This document shows, in pieces, positions 29,094-39,089 of a stretch of DNA of 64,000 nt. Under the pieces are notes generated by a model that was not told the DNA's origin, searched no databases, and worked only from the letters and a program-made list of their open reading frames with translations. Position 1 is the stretch's first letter, and each line of letters starts with the position of its first letter. A program made the translations under genes and the position numbers. This DNA is from Proteus columbae (GTDB taxonomy: Bacteria; Pseudomonadota; Gammaproteobacteria; Enterobacterales; Enterobacteriaceae), in NCBI RefSeq assembly GCF_002777965.1, contig NZ_NGVR01000032.1, positions 124,001-188,000 of the forward strand, read 5' to 3'.

Positions 29094-29498
29094 TTATTTA
29101 TTGAACATATTCATAATATCTTGTTCTGTTAGCATTGGTGTTTTTTCTACAAAATTATAATAATGAGGTTTGCTATCTATATAAATTTGCATAGTCAGTT
29201 TGCTTTCTTTCGTATCAGGAAATAATCCTGCTGATACATAGTAAGTATGGGCTTCTTTTAGATGATAAAAAAGATGAGAGCCACAATGCTTACAAAACGC
29301 TCGTTCTCCCCATAAAGATGAATCATAACGTGTTATATTTTCTTCACCTTCAATCTTCAAATCTGATTTACAATCAATTGAAAAACCAGGCCCACCATTC
29401 CAGCGCAAACACATACTGCAATGACAAACGCTAAGTGCAGAGATATCTTGTGTTGTCGATAATTTAACTTTACCGCATAAACATTGACCTTGATGCAT
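29094..29498 (-). CDS. GFA-family zinc protein (DUF636, CENP-V/GFA fold)
   Basis: Zinc-binding protein of the glutathione-dependent formaldehyde-activating-like family. Cysteine motifs: CLCGKVK near residue 6, CHCSMCLRW near 26, and FCKHCGSHLF near 70. The open frame begins at 29528, but ATG 29498 has a strong AAAGGAG seven bases upstream, giving 134 residues. Substrate unknown; most family members are not true formaldehyde enzymes. Confidence 0.82.
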   Translation of the reverse strand: MHQGQCLCGKVKLSTTQDISALSVCHCSMCLRWNGGPGFSIDCKSDLKIEGEENITRYDSSLWGERAFCKHCGSHLFYHLKEAHTYYVSAGLFPDTKESKLTMQIYIDSKPHYYNFVEKTPMLTEQDIMNMFNK

Positions 29499-29594
29499 TA
29501 TGGTTCTCCTTTCCATTAAATCATGCATTAGTCATTTAAGATTATATGCATGATTTAATTTTTATAATAAACACAATGTAAGCATAAATATTAC

Positions 29595-32500
29595 TTACAC
29601 ACTTGTATTGTTACTCTGTTTTTTCGGCGGTAGTGGTGAGAAATATCCAATTAATAAAATCAGTATTGCAACACCAATAAAGGCCAATGCTCTGAGCAAC
29701 CCACTACTTAACGATGTATCAATTAGGAAAAGTTTAGCGATAACTGCAGCCAACAGTACACCACCAATAAACCATTGTGAGCGTAATTTTTTACGTGTCG
29801 CCATCACCATAGTCACTAACGCGGTAATTGCCCAAATAATTGCTAATACTGTTTGGATAACTTTGGAGTTAATTATTGCATAACTCGACCAATCAACATC
29901 TGTTGCAAAGACTAATCCTCTTAATAGAACACCATTTGCCCACCAGAAAATCATAGCCGGAATAATGTAATTAAATATAGGTAAGCTATTTTTCAATAAT
30001 GCTTGATATTTAGGTGACTGTTTTATTACTGAAATAAATTTATAGCCAACCCATATTCCAATAATACCCATTAGATCCATCAAATTAAATAATGGAATAA
30101 ATTTAATTCCACTTTCAGTGCCATCATTAAAGTTTGCAAAGATTAAAGAGAGTGCTAGTAAACCTAAAATAGGTAAAGTGACTACCCAATAAGCATCTTG
30201 GTACTTTTTTGTCCAATTAACTTTCATTGCGAGTATATAGCTTATTGCAATAAATAAACTGATAACAAAAATTACACTTGCAAAATGTAAGCTCACATAA
30301 AGATACGTAACATCCATTAACCAAATAATTTCAGTAAATAAGAATAGGCCAATAAAGATAAGATGCATACTGTGGATCAATGCTTTATTTATCCTTTGTT
30401 TCGGCAATAACGTATTTACCTTAAGCAAGTAAAAACCACTCACAAAAATCGCGATCCAGATAATCACACTTAACCAATTGTCAATTAACGAGCCAGCAAG
30501 ATAGATGTACACCAACATAATAAGCGCGGACATCGGCCATAATAAAATAGAACAACTAGCCAACTCAGAAAATTGGGTTTTCTTCCCAGCAAAGAACATA
30601 CCCCAGCAGCTAATAAGAATAAAAGCAAAGGTAATGGATTTTACTTCTGGAGAAAGCCAATGTTCGCCATATTCTTGTAAAAGTAAAACACTATATCCCC
30701 AACTTACAGCAGAGATAAATAGTGTTACATATCCAATAGTTCGATTATCAAGATTAGTAAATTGTGCTCGATACCACAGTACTGCGACGGCAAATACAAC
30801 GATTACTTGTGTTACAAGCATTAGCCAATCGCCCAACGAGATAACAGGCATGTTGAATAATAAAACAAAGGAAACCGCAACTAAAATAGTCCCTGCAATA
30901 GCGGGTTTCTTTTGCTGCTGTAAAACAGAAAACGCAAGGATCATCACCCCTTCAATTGCCCATACAATCGATGTCCATTCAGCAGAGAATGCAAATGGTA
31001 CGGCTAAAGTGGCAAAGGTAACAGATAGCATAAAGAAGGCAATTGCCAGTAATTTTCCCTCTTCACGATAACGCTTAAGTGCAAACCAACTTAGTGCGAA
31101 ATAAGCTAATCCATAAAGTGATGAAGCAATAGCAACCCCATATGGCCATTCAGAGGCTAATCGATGTTGGAAGATAAAACCAATTAATGGCGTGCCGAAT
31201 AGCAATGTGGCATCAAAAGGAATATTAAGTTTCAGTTTATTTTTTAATGTTGAAAGTTCCGTTGCAACACCAAAAATCAACCAATTTGCAATTAAAAATA
31301 GTTGGCAAGGTAAATAATCGGCATGAGTGTAATTTGGTATTGCCCATATAAAACCAATACCAAAAGTAAAGGCAAAACCAATAAGATTTAATAAACGCCA
31401 AACTTGCCAATGGCTGATAATAAGAATGCCAATTGAAAGAATAAGATAATAGCTAAACAATCCAACGTAATTGTTATCACCCGTAGACAGTAAAACAGGT
31501 GCTAAATAACCACCAAGTGAAGCTAATACAGCTAAACTAATAGCCCGATGAATAACTGCCAAACTTACACTAACCAAGCAGATAAACACCATAATAGCGA
31601 GAGCAATACTAATAGGAATAAAATCATAAATTTTGGTCGCAGCAAAAATAGTAATGTAAAACCCACCAATGCCACCACCTTGTAAAATTAATGCATATAT
31701 CAGGTTTTTCTTTCGAAGCCACCAGCCAATACCTAATAAGGCCAAGCATCCTGTTCCCGCCATCATTAATCGTGTTGATGCTGAAACAAGTTCATTCTCA
31801 ATACTGTATTTAAGTAAATAAGACAGACCAAAAAAGAGTAATAACATCCCTATTTTAGCCAACGGATTTCCTGTTACTACCCAATTCCAAATAAGCCCGA
31901 AAATTGATTTTTGTTGACGTTTTGGGCGAGGGTTTAAATTAGGTCTATATTGCGATGCAGGTCTATTTACTTGAGGTGTAGCATTTCCTAAATCACCTGT
32001 TTCAGATCCCGCAAGGCTTGCATTTGCAACATTAGCTCTATTTTCTACAAGCAGATCTGATGTTGATTTAACAGATGTCTGTTTTGCTTCTTGTTGATAA
32101 CGATGAGCAAAACGGCTTGTTGCTACCTTAGGTTGATAAGGCTCAGATCCTTTAGGTGTAGGGATCGTTGATATTTCGGGCTGATTAGGTTGTTTGTTTT
32201 CAAGGTTAATATTATTAACCATAGAAGATTGAACAACTGGATTTTCTTCTTTAGGAGAAACTTTATTAAATGTCGTTTCTTGTGATGCTTGTGCATGTTG
32301 ATATACAGGCGCGTCTTTATTCTCCGCCTTATTTTGCACTTGTTCTTTTGTGTTAATAGGTTCAACTGTTTGAGGTTGATAAGTTGAAACTGTTGACTGA
32401 GGCTCTCTTTTTATATCACGAGATAAATCCTTAACTTCGCTTTTCTGAGCATCAGGCGCTATCTGAGTATCCACAGCGTTATCTTTATTTAATAACTTAA

Positions 32501-32645
32501 ATAATTTCGCTTGTTGCTCAGTAAGTTTTTCTTCAAGCTGTTTAATTCGATGCAACAATGAGTTGCTATTTGTATAAGCGTGATATTGCCAATACAAAGA
32601 TACCACGACAAATATAGTAACGATAAGCGTCAAAAAATCATCCAT
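29595..32645 (-). CDS. Large polytopic membrane protein (DUF2339)
   Basis: 1016 residues. An N-terminal hydrophobic anchor (about 4-22) is followed by a short coiled coil (about 30-50) and a long polar Gln/Pro/Lys-rich linker (about 55-245). The rest is more than 20 hydrophobic segments. This layout is typical of DUF2339 proteins, whose function is unknown. It stands alone, divergent from the bisphosphatase gene. Confidence 0.82.
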   Translation of the reverse strand: MDDFLTLIVTIFVVVSLYWQYHAYTNSNSLLHRIKQLEEKLTEQQAKLFKLLNKDNAVDTQIAPDAQKSEVKDLSRDIKREPQSTVSTYQPQTVEPINTKEQVQNKAENKDAPVYQHAQASQETTFNKVSPKEENPVVQSSMVNNINLENKQPNQPEISTIPTPKGSEPYQPKVATSRFAHRYQQEAKQTSVKSTSDLLVENRANVANASLAGSETGDLGNATPQVNRPASQYRPNLNPRPKRQQKSIFGLIWNWVVTGNPLAKIGMLLLFFGLSYLLKYSIENELVSASTRLMMAGTGCLALLGIGWWLRKKNLIYALILQGGGIGGFYITIFAATKIYDFIPISIALAIMVFICLVSVSLAVIHRAISLAVLASLGGYLAPVLLSTGDNNYVGLFSYYLILSIGILIISHWQVWRLLNLIGFAFTFGIGFIWAIPNYTHADYLPCQLFLIANWLIFGVATELSTLKNKLKLNIPFDATLLFGTPLIGFIFQHRLASEWPYGVAIASSLYGLAYFALSWFALKRYREEGKLLAIAFFMLSVTFATLAVPFAFSAEWTSIVWAIEGVMILAFSVLQQQKKPAIAGTILVAVSFVLLFNMPVISLGDWLMLVTQVIVVFAVAVLWYRAQFTNLDNRTIGYVTLFISAVSWGYSVLLLQEYGEHWLSPEVKSITFAFILISCWGMFFAGKKTQFSELASCSILLWPMSALIMLVYIYLAGSLIDNWLSVIIWIAIFVSGFYLLKVNTLLPKQRINKALIHSMHLIFIGLFLFTEIIWLMDVTYLYVSLHFASVIFVISLFIAISYILAMKVNWTKKYQDAYWVVTLPILGLLALSLIFANFNDGTESGIKFIPLFNLMDLMGIIGIWVGYKFISVIKQSPKYQALLKNSLPIFNYIIPAMIFWWANGVLLRGLVFATDVDWSSYAIINSKVIQTVLAIIWAITALVTMVMATRKKLRSQWFIGGVLLAAVIAKLFLIDTSLSSGLLRALAFIGVAILILLIGYFSPLPPKKQSNNTSV

Positions 32646-32851
32646 AAACCTAATCCTTTTGCATTAATCATCATATGGTTTTAATCTCTAAACCTTAGTT
32701 ATACTTTAATTTTCACAGATTTATCTTAGTTTATTCCTAAAAAAACTATTTCGAGAACTCTTGATTTAAACCTAGCACACAATTTCGAAAAAAAGGTATG
32801 ATCGATAACCTATCTTAATCTTCCATTTATATCGCAAAACACACTCATAAT

Positions 32852-33832
32852 ATGAAATTAAATGACGAATTAACTAATGCTATCGCTTCTGTAACAGAAG
32901 CCGCAGCTATTGCAGCAATGCCTTGGATTGGAAAACAAAATAAAAATGCAGCAGATGACGCTGCGGTCAGTGCCATGCGTGAACGTTTAAATAACCTGAA
33001 TATCAATGGTGAAATTGTCATTGGTGAAGGTGAAATAGATGAAGCGCCTATGCTCTATATTGGCGAAAAAGTAGGTAATGGGAAAGGCGATAAAATAGAA
33101 ATTGCGGTTGACCCAATTGACGGTACTCGTATGGTAGCTACGGGTGAAAATAATTCCTTAGCAATTTTAGCCGCAGGCTTTGAAGGCAGTTTTTTACAAG
33201 CTCCCGACATGTATATGGAAAAATTAATTGTTGGTAAGCAAGCTGCTGGTGTGATTGATCTTAACCATTGCCTTGAGTATAACCTTGATGCTATCGCACA
33301 AACATTAAATAAATCTATTGAGCAGTTAACTCTCGCTATTTTAGATAAACCGCGTCACCACGATATTATTAACGATCTTCGCGCTAAAGGTATTAATGTT
33401 ATTACACTACCTGATGGCGATGTTTTAGCCTCTTTATATGCCACAATGCCTAATAACAGTATTGATGTTATGTATGGTATTGGTGGGGCACCTGAAGGCG
33501 TAATTAGTGCTGCTATTGCGAAGGCATTAGGCGGTGATATGCAAGCACGTTTAATTACTCGTGATATTGCAAAAGGAAATAATGCAGAAAATAGAGAATA
33601 TGCCGTTTCTGAAATTGCTCGTTGTCATAAAATGGGTACTGATGTAAATATTAAATTGTCATTAGACACATTAGTACGTAACCAAGATGTTATGTTTGCA
33701 GCAACAGCGATTACTAAAGGTGATTTCTTATCTGGTGTTAATCAACAAGCTCAATATCTACAAACACACTCTTTAGTAATTAATGGCTCAACCCATTCAT
33801 TACGTTATATTGAAAATTACCATTTACGTTAA
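32852..33832 (+). CDS. glpX: Fructose-1,6-bisphosphatase, class II (GlpX/YggF)
   Basis: Gluconeogenic phosphatase of the lithium-sensitive class II type. Motifs: VIGEGEIDEAPMLYIGEKVG near residue 56, VDPIDGTRM near 86 (metal-binding), and GIGGAPEGVISAA near 208. Length 326. The motif wording is closer to GlpX than to YggF of E. coli, but it is not in a glpFK operon, so the symbol is tentative. No clear ribosome binding site precedes the ATG. Confidence 0.85.
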   Translation: MKLNDELTNAIASVTEAAAIAAMPWIGKQNKNAADDAAVSAMRERLNNLNINGEIVIGEGEIDEAPMLYIGEKVGNGKGDKIEIAVDPIDGTRMVATGENNSLAILAAGFEGSFLQAPDMYMEKLIVGKQAAGVIDLNHCLEYNLDAIAQTLNKSIEQLTLAILDKPRHHDIINDLRAKGINVITLPDGDVLASLYATMPNNSIDVMYGIGGAPEGVISAAIAKALGGDMQARLITRDIAKGNNAENREYAVSEIARCHKMGTDVNIKLSLDTLVRNQDVMFAATAITKGDFLSGVNQQAQYLQTHSLVINGSTHSLRYIENYHLR

Positions 33833-33863
33833 TACTTCAATTTATCTTCATTTCCTTGAGGTA

Positions 33864-33893
33864 TAAAAAAGCGGCACGTTATTAAGGTGCCGC
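33864..33893. terminator. Terminator between the bisphosphatase and the hydrolase operon
   Basis: GCGGCAC at 33871-33877 pairs with GTGCCGC at 33887-33893. The T run is good on the minus strand (TTTTTT), weak on the plus strand, so it mainly ends the four-gene minus-strand operon. Confidence 0.82.
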
Positions 33894-33940
33894 TAAATTT
33901 ACTCAAGGGGTATATTTATTGTTATTTATTCACTTCAGAT

Positions 33941-34972
33941 TTAAGCCAACAAATTGGCTGGATTCTCAACACATAATTTTTTGATAATAGATTTATCAAT
34001 GCCACGTTGAGCCAATAATGAAAGGAATACATTAGGAACGAATCCCCAACCATTACCCCCATTTTTCGCCCACATCTGTTTTAAAAATACATCATGGCTT
34101 AATACGATTTGGCTACCATAACCTCTTTCAATTAAGGTGGCGACGGCTTCTACGGTATCCATAACGCTTGGTGCCGCTCCTTCTTTAGGGAAAGAGATAT
34201 CCAAACCAATCATATCAAACTCAAGCCAAACACCGCGATCTAACATTTTACATTGATAATCAATATCTTTACCTGATGGATCAGAGTGTGCCAATGAAAT
34301 CTTAGCGGGGTTACAACTCATTTCTGTTAATAGAATATCTAAAACTTCATCACCACGACGTTGCCAACCTGGCATATGAATATTCATTGAAGCATGAGGG
34401 TTACTATTTTGTGCAATGGCTGCAGCACGTAAGCTATTTTTCTCACCATCTGTAAAGAATGGAGAAACACCAATTTCACCAATCATACCAGCACGAATAT
34501 CAGTACCATCAATACCTATATTCAATTCATCATCAATGATTTTTGCCATTGCATCAATATCATCAGCCAGTCGTTTTCCTTCAAACTTTTCAATATAAAG
34601 TCCTGAAGAAGCGACAACGTTAATACCGGTTATTTCTGCAACTTGTCTTAGTTTTCTAATATCACGCCCAATTGATGAAGAGCCTGTTGCATCAACAATT
34701 GTTCTTCCACCTAACTCTTTGAAGTTATTTAATTCAAAAATAACATCTTCGATTGGTTTCTTATCCATATTATCGCAACAACAATATGGATCGTATTTAA
34801 GTCCCCACTGAATATCTGCACTAACTTTTTTATCAACTAACACATGCGAGAATTCATAAAAAGGCTCATCAACAACACCTGAGAGATCATTAAAGAGGTG
34901 TTCATGAGGCAATGTTAGCCCCATATCTTCTTTTTTCACGGGGCCAGTTACGCTTTGAATATAACCTTTCAT
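33941..34972 (-). CDS. Phosphotriesterase-family metal hydrolase
   Basis: Amidohydrolase-fold enzyme of the PTE/PHP family, which hydrolyses lactones or esters. Metal ligands are His23 and His25 (LPHEHLF), Glu166 in place of the carbamylated lysine (IGEIG), His199, His229 and Asp294. A bridging glutamate is typical of PHP-like rather than true phosphotriesterases. Length 343. Last gene of a four-gene operon with a transporter, an amidotransferase-like protein and a sugar kinase fusion, so the substrate is probably a sugar-related lactone or ester (inference). Confidence 0.83.
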   Translation of the reverse strand: MKGYIQSVTGPVKKEDMGLTLPHEHLFNDLSGVVDEPFYEFSHVLVDKKVSADIQWGLKYDPYCCCDNMDKKPIEDVIFELNNFKELGGRTIVDATGSSSIGRDIRKLRQVAEITGINVVASSGLYIEKFEGKRLADDIDAMAKIIDDELNIGIDGTDIRAGMIGEIGVSPFFTDGEKNSLRAAAIAQNSNPHASMNIHMPGWQRRGDEVLDILLTEMSCNPAKISLAHSDPSGKDIDYQCKMLDRGVWLEFDMIGLDISFPKEGAAPSVMDTVEAVATLIERGYGSQIVLSHDVFLKQMWAKNGGNGWGFVPNVFLSLLAQRGIDKSIIKKLCVENPANLLA

Positions 34973-34982
34973 TACGATACTC

Positions 34983-35939
34983 CTACGCTTTTGCTGACTT
35001 AGTGGCTCTGAATTCAGGAATTGTTGTTACAATCGCACCCACTAACGCAAATAATGTACCGATGATTGTCACTAAATAAACGGTATTGCCTAATGAAGGT
35101 AATAACAAGTCAATTAATACCGAACCTAACAATTGACCCGCTGTTGAAGCAACACCTAACATCAGTAAGCCTAAACCACGTACTAAAATAGCCATTAATG
35201 CGATAGACATAAGTCCTAAAGGACCACCTAAATACATCCACCAAGTACCTGGTAATTCAAGAGTGATATGACCTAATGCCATACGAACAATAAGAGCAAT
35301 CGTTAAAACAGTGAAGCCAACAATAAAGTTCCAAGTGATAGACACCATCATAGAACCTGTCGCTTCTGCAACTTTAGAGTTACCTGCGGGCTGCCAACCA
35401 GCTAATAAACCAGCAAGGAAAGGTAAAATTGCTAAATAAATAAATGAGGTTGAGTGCCATTGTGGAGAAACTACAAATAAAGTTGCAACAACAGCTAACA
35501 CTGCACCTAATACACGATATGAAGTGAAATATTTTTTCTCATCAACACCAACACCAAAGCGGTCACATAATAAACCAGATAATAAGAGTGCTGAAATTAA
35601 TGCTGTTTGGAATGTTGCAATCCCTAGTGCGCTAGCAGAAGCCCCTTCAGAGAAAACAACCATTGCACCACAAAGACCCGCAAACCAGTTCCATAATGGA
35701 ATTTTGCGCGTTTTAATTAAACTTGGAATTGAAGCAAATTGCTGGCGATATGTTTTTTTCGACATAATGATAAAAAACATCACCACTAAACCACTGGCAA
35801 AAGAGATAACTGCACTGGCGTTACCATCTTTTAAAACATGCCCTAACTGCCCATTCACCGCAGATTGCATTGGTGATAGCATACCTGCTAACACAGTTGC
35901 TAACATCAGCAATGGTGTTGATAAATTTTTTGTACTCAT
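34983..35939 (-). CDS. DMT-superfamily transporter (YdcZ/DUF606 type)
   Basis: 318 residues, about ten transmembrane helices in two homologous halves. Each half begins with the DUF606 pattern: SAVNGQLGHVL...ASAVISFASG in the first and AGWQPAGNSKVAEATGSMMV in the second. Ten bases separate its stop from the hydrolase start, so they are cotranscribed. Presumably imports the operon's substrate. Confidence 0.82.
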   Translation of the reverse strand: MSTKNLSTPLLMLATVLAGMLSPMQSAVNGQLGHVLKDGNASAVISFASGLVVMFFIIMSKKTYRQQFASIPSLIKTRKIPLWNWFAGLCGAMVVFSEGASASALGIATFQTALISALLLSGLLCDRFGVGVDEKKYFTSYRVLGAVLAVVATLFVVSPQWHSTSFIYLAILPFLAGLLAGWQPAGNSKVAEATGSMMVSITWNFIVGFTVLTIALIVRMALGHITLELPGTWWMYLGGPLGLMSIALMAILVRGLGLLMLGVASTAGQLLGSVLIDLLLPSLGNTVYLVTIIGTLFALVGAIVTTIPEFRATKSAKA

Positions 35940-36010
35940 AAGATGTTCCTTTTGGATTATTGGCTATGAGTGATTTCTTTTTTTATTTTTCAAGTAATCG
36001 GTTTTTTATT

Positions 36011-36034
36011 AGCGCAGAGCGGCAACTCTGCGCT
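36011..36034. terminator. GC-rich hairpin between the amidotransferase-like and transporter genes
   Basis: AGCGCAGAG pairs with CTCTGCGCT around a six-base loop inside the operon's largest gap. The plus strand has a T run but no gene there needs it; on the minus strand no T run follows, so it may set mRNA stability or partial termination. Confidence 0.5.
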
Positions 36035-36069
36035 TTTTTACTTTTTATGACAGTTATTCTTAATTCAAA

Positions 36070-36807
36070 TTAACGGGCGATTTGTTTAAGAATGTTGACC
36101 CACATATCAGCATAATGAGGCCATGCTAAAAACTCTTTACTACCCCAGTGAGGAGAACAGTCACTCATAAAGCAGCCTGTTTTTCCTTTTTCAAACTGAC
36201 CAAATACCAGCAATGGATCTTCGCCAATATTTAATACAGTTTCTGTATTCTCTTTAGCTGAAACTTTGTTATAACCAAGGAACATAGGCCATTCACCAAA
36301 GCCTTTTACTGATGCATGCTCAGCATTTACCGCACTTGCAAATACACCTTCAGGCGCTTCTACACGATCGTCACCATCCAGCATTTCAACAGGCAGAACT
36401 TCTGCAAGTAATGTATTTTTGTAGTTTGCTTTAGCTTCAATACCCATAAATGACAAGTAACCACCAATCATTAATAAGCCACCGCCATTAACCACAAACT
36501 CTTTAATTAACCCTAATGCGTTAGGAATAACTTTCATGTTATAGAAAGTATCGTTTTGCAGAAGGAACGTATTTGCACCAATATCACTAATAACAATGAC
36601 ATCGTATTTAGCCAACGCTTCAGCCGTTTGTGGGAATGCAACCTGAACGGTATGAGCAGGCATATAATCAACTTCAACACCCTTTTCTCTTAAGCAACTT
36701 AATAAGAACGTTGAACCTTCTTCATATTTGCTGGAAGTGAAACTGTCGTAGCCTTTAGAGTGGATCATATGAATGTGCCATGACTCACCAATAAATAAGA
36801 TTTTCAT
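36070..36807 (-). CDS. GATase1-like protein (DUF1355)
   Basis: 245 residues with a class I glutamine amidotransferase-like Rossmann fold (ILFIGESWHIH at the N terminus, VIVISDIGANTFLL near 75, GGGLLMIGGYLSFMG near 110). The usual catalytic cysteine motif GxCxG is absent at the expected nucleophile elbow, where MIGGYLS stands, so it is likely not an amidotransferase. Function unknown. It is 27 bases downstream of the kinase fusion. Confidence 0.75.
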   Translation of the reverse strand: MKILFIGESWHIHMIHSKGYDSFTSSKYEEGSTFLLSCLREKGVEVDYMPAHTVQVAFPQTAEALAKYDVIVISDIGANTFLLQNDTFYNMKVIPNALGLIKEFVVNGGGLLMIGGYLSFMGIEAKANYKNTLLAEVLPVEMLDGDDRVEAPEGVFASAVNAEHASVKGFGEWPMFLGYNKVSAKENTETVLNIGEDPLLVFGQFEKGKTGCFMSDCSPHWGSKEFLAWPHYADMWVNILKQIAR

Positions 36808-36834
36808 TTTTATTCCTCTTTCAAAAAAGATTAT

Positions 36835-38055
36835 TTATTCAGGGGATTGGGTGACAATCTGTGAATATGTTGTTTGATTGATGCGATGCATGACATTAAT
36901 ATCTTCAGGCATTTCTGAAGCATTACTCGTCTCAACAGCTAATGATGAAAAAGCTGATGCATAGCGTAACGCATAAGAAAACTGCTTTCCTTTTGCCAAT
37001 GAGGCAGCGAGCGCACCATTAAAAGCATCACCTGCCCCTGCTGTATTTTTTACAACTGCCGGATATGCCGGCGAGTAAATATACTTATATCCGTCATAAG
37101 CTAACGAACCTTTACTACCCAGCGTAATAACCACCTTATTTACGCCTTGCTGATAAATAGAAACCGCAGCATTTTTTGCAGATTCTAAATCGAGTACTTC
37201 GATTCCAGATAATAAACTTGCTTCCGTTTCATTAGGTGTTAAAACATCTATCATTGGAAGTAATTCATTAACTATTTTGTTATAAGGTGCTGGATTAAGA
37301 ATAATAGGAATATTATTTTCGTTTCCAATAGCAATAATTTCTTTTAATGCTTCAATATTCGTTTCCAATTGAAGTAAAATTATATCTGCATCAATGATTT
37401 TATCTTTCTGTATTTTTACTTCATCAGCAGAAATATCCATATTAGAGCCAGAGTAAATGGAAATAATATTTTCCCCACTCTCCTCCGATACAAAAATAGA
37501 TGCCGTTCCTGTTTGGTAATTTTCAGTTTGATATATCGTTGATGTTTTTATTCTTGATGATGATATAAAATTAACTGCATAATCACTAAATTGATCAGTA
37601 CCTATCTTTGTAATAAAATGGACCTGTGCATCAGCATAACTCGCCGCCAATGCTTGGTTACAGCCTTTACCTCCTGGTGAGAAGATAAATTTATTTGATA
37701 ATAAGGATTCCCCGGCTTCTGGCAATCTAGGAAGATAACTAATCATATCAACATTAAATGAGCCTAGTACACACACCTTATTTATTGCTGTCTTGTTTGC
37801 TAAATCGTTTTTATCAATTTGATCATTACATTCTAGAAATTGTATAATCTCTTTCTTAGCTACTTTATCTAATGTCTCAAATTCTATAAAAGCGCCACCA
37901 TGGCATCTTTTTATAATTCCCTTTTCTGCTAGTGTATTTAAATCTGACCGTATTGTTTCCTTGGTAACATCAAGTTCTTTAGCCAAAACAGAAACTTTTA
38001 CTGCACCATTACCTTTGATCAGATTAATTATTTTTTTATGACGTTCTGCTTTCAT
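36835..38055 (-). CDS. DeoR-type HTH fused to a ribokinase-family kinase
   Basis: Residues 1-55 are a DeoR helix-turn-helix ending in KRCHGGA; residues about 92-390 are a PfkB-family sugar kinase. Kinase marks: GSFNVDMISYLPRLPEAGES at 98-117, PGGKGCNQALAA near 127-138, and NTAGAGDAFNGAL with catalytic Asp343. This protein may both regulate the operon and phosphorylate its sugar, so it could sense substrate directly. 406 residues, first gene of the operon. Confidence 0.87.
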   Translation of the reverse strand: MKAERHKKIINLIKGNGAVKVSVLAKELDVTKETIRSDLNTLAEKGIIKRCHGGAFIEFETLDKVAKKEIIQFLECNDQIDKNDLANKTAINKVCVLGSFNVDMISYLPRLPEAGESLLSNKFIFSPGGKGCNQALAASYADAQVHFITKIGTDQFSDYAVNFISSSRIKTSTIYQTENYQTGTASIFVSEESGENIISIYSGSNMDISADEVKIQKDKIIDADIILLQLETNIEALKEIIAIGNENNIPIILNPAPYNKIVNELLPMIDVLTPNETEASLLSGIEVLDLESAKNAAVSIYQQGVNKVVITLGSKGSLAYDGYKYIYSPAYPAVVKNTAGAGDAFNGALAASLAKGKQFSYALRYASAFSSLAVETSNASEMPEDINVMHRINQTTYSQIVTQSPE

Positions 38056-39089
38056 TTAATGTTACCTCTATGGCAACAACTTTAGTTTATTAGTTGTTAT
38101 GGGATTGTGATTACAATCATATGTTATTTATTAAAAGCAAAAAAAAGCAGAAATACAAAAATAAAAAACAAAAAGAAACAGAAATAAACAATGATAACCG
38201 TAAGATTATTTAATAAATAAAATTGAGGGTTATTTCTTTTTTAGAAAGAAATAAATCAACTTATAACGTCATTTTAGTTTATTTAGCATAAATAAATTTA
38301 ATATTATTTTTTATTTTCATACAGAAGATAATATTAGAAAGTTAAATATAGAAATAAAATTTACTTTTATAAATAAGGCATTACAAAAAAATAATTTTAC
38401 ACTTATGTAAAGTACTCGTAATAATGCTTAAATAAAACACAATCTAATTGAATCGAGCAATGCATTAATTATTTTTATCATCTCTGATTTTTAAAACGCA
38501 TTTACCATAAAGAAATTCTAATCATTAAATACCAAAGAAAACGATACCCTTTCACCAAAGAACGTAAATTACTTAAGTAATGCAAAAGAAATGCTTAAAA
38601 CATCCCCTATTTTTCTCTTTTCATTTTTGTGATCGAGGTATCATTCAATACGCTTACAACACCTTTTACATAAATAAAATATTGATTATTTATTTCAATT
38701 TTTCATTTTATAGACCATTTCTACAGAAAGTTGGTTATTTATCTTTGTCTATATTGCACATCTATTGGTCAAGTTTTGATCTGGTTTTGTAAATAAGAAA
38801 GGTTTTCTATACGTTTTATCTATTATTTATAATAACTATTTATATTGCTGAACATCTTTGATTAGGATTGTAAGTCTACAAAACAAAAATTATTGAGATT
38901 TAATACCAAAAAATAATGTGGTTATAGTGATTTAATTCTAAAGTTTTTTGTAAAACAACCTTTTCATTAGAAACATTCTGACATACTTCTTTTCTGGTAC
39001 TTACCTCGTTTCATGCCTAACTTTATTACTAACAGGAAAAACATCAGTGTTCATAGACAAGAAGTACAACGTAAAATAAGGATATATTA
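38056..39089. other. Gene-free AT-rich region of about 1 kb
   Basis: No supported gene. It is strikingly rich in A and T, with long A/T runs. One 70-codon frame at 38580-38792 lacks a ribosome binding site and has no recognisable features. A perfect palindrome ATTACTTAAGTAAT is at 38568-38581. It must contain the promoter of the kinase operon on the left and of the DUF4822 gene on the right. Confidence 0.6.

Noticed and set aside
30505-31071. 188-codon plus-strand frame inside the DUF2339 gene
   Set aside because: Complementary shadow of a long membrane-protein gene; no start signals.
35524-35973. 149-codon plus-strand frame within the DMT transporter gene
   Set aside because: Antisense shadow of a transporter with clear family features.
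38580-38792. 70-codon frame in the AT-rich gap
   Set aside because: No ribosome binding site, aromatic-rich composition from AT-rich DNA, no recognisable motif.
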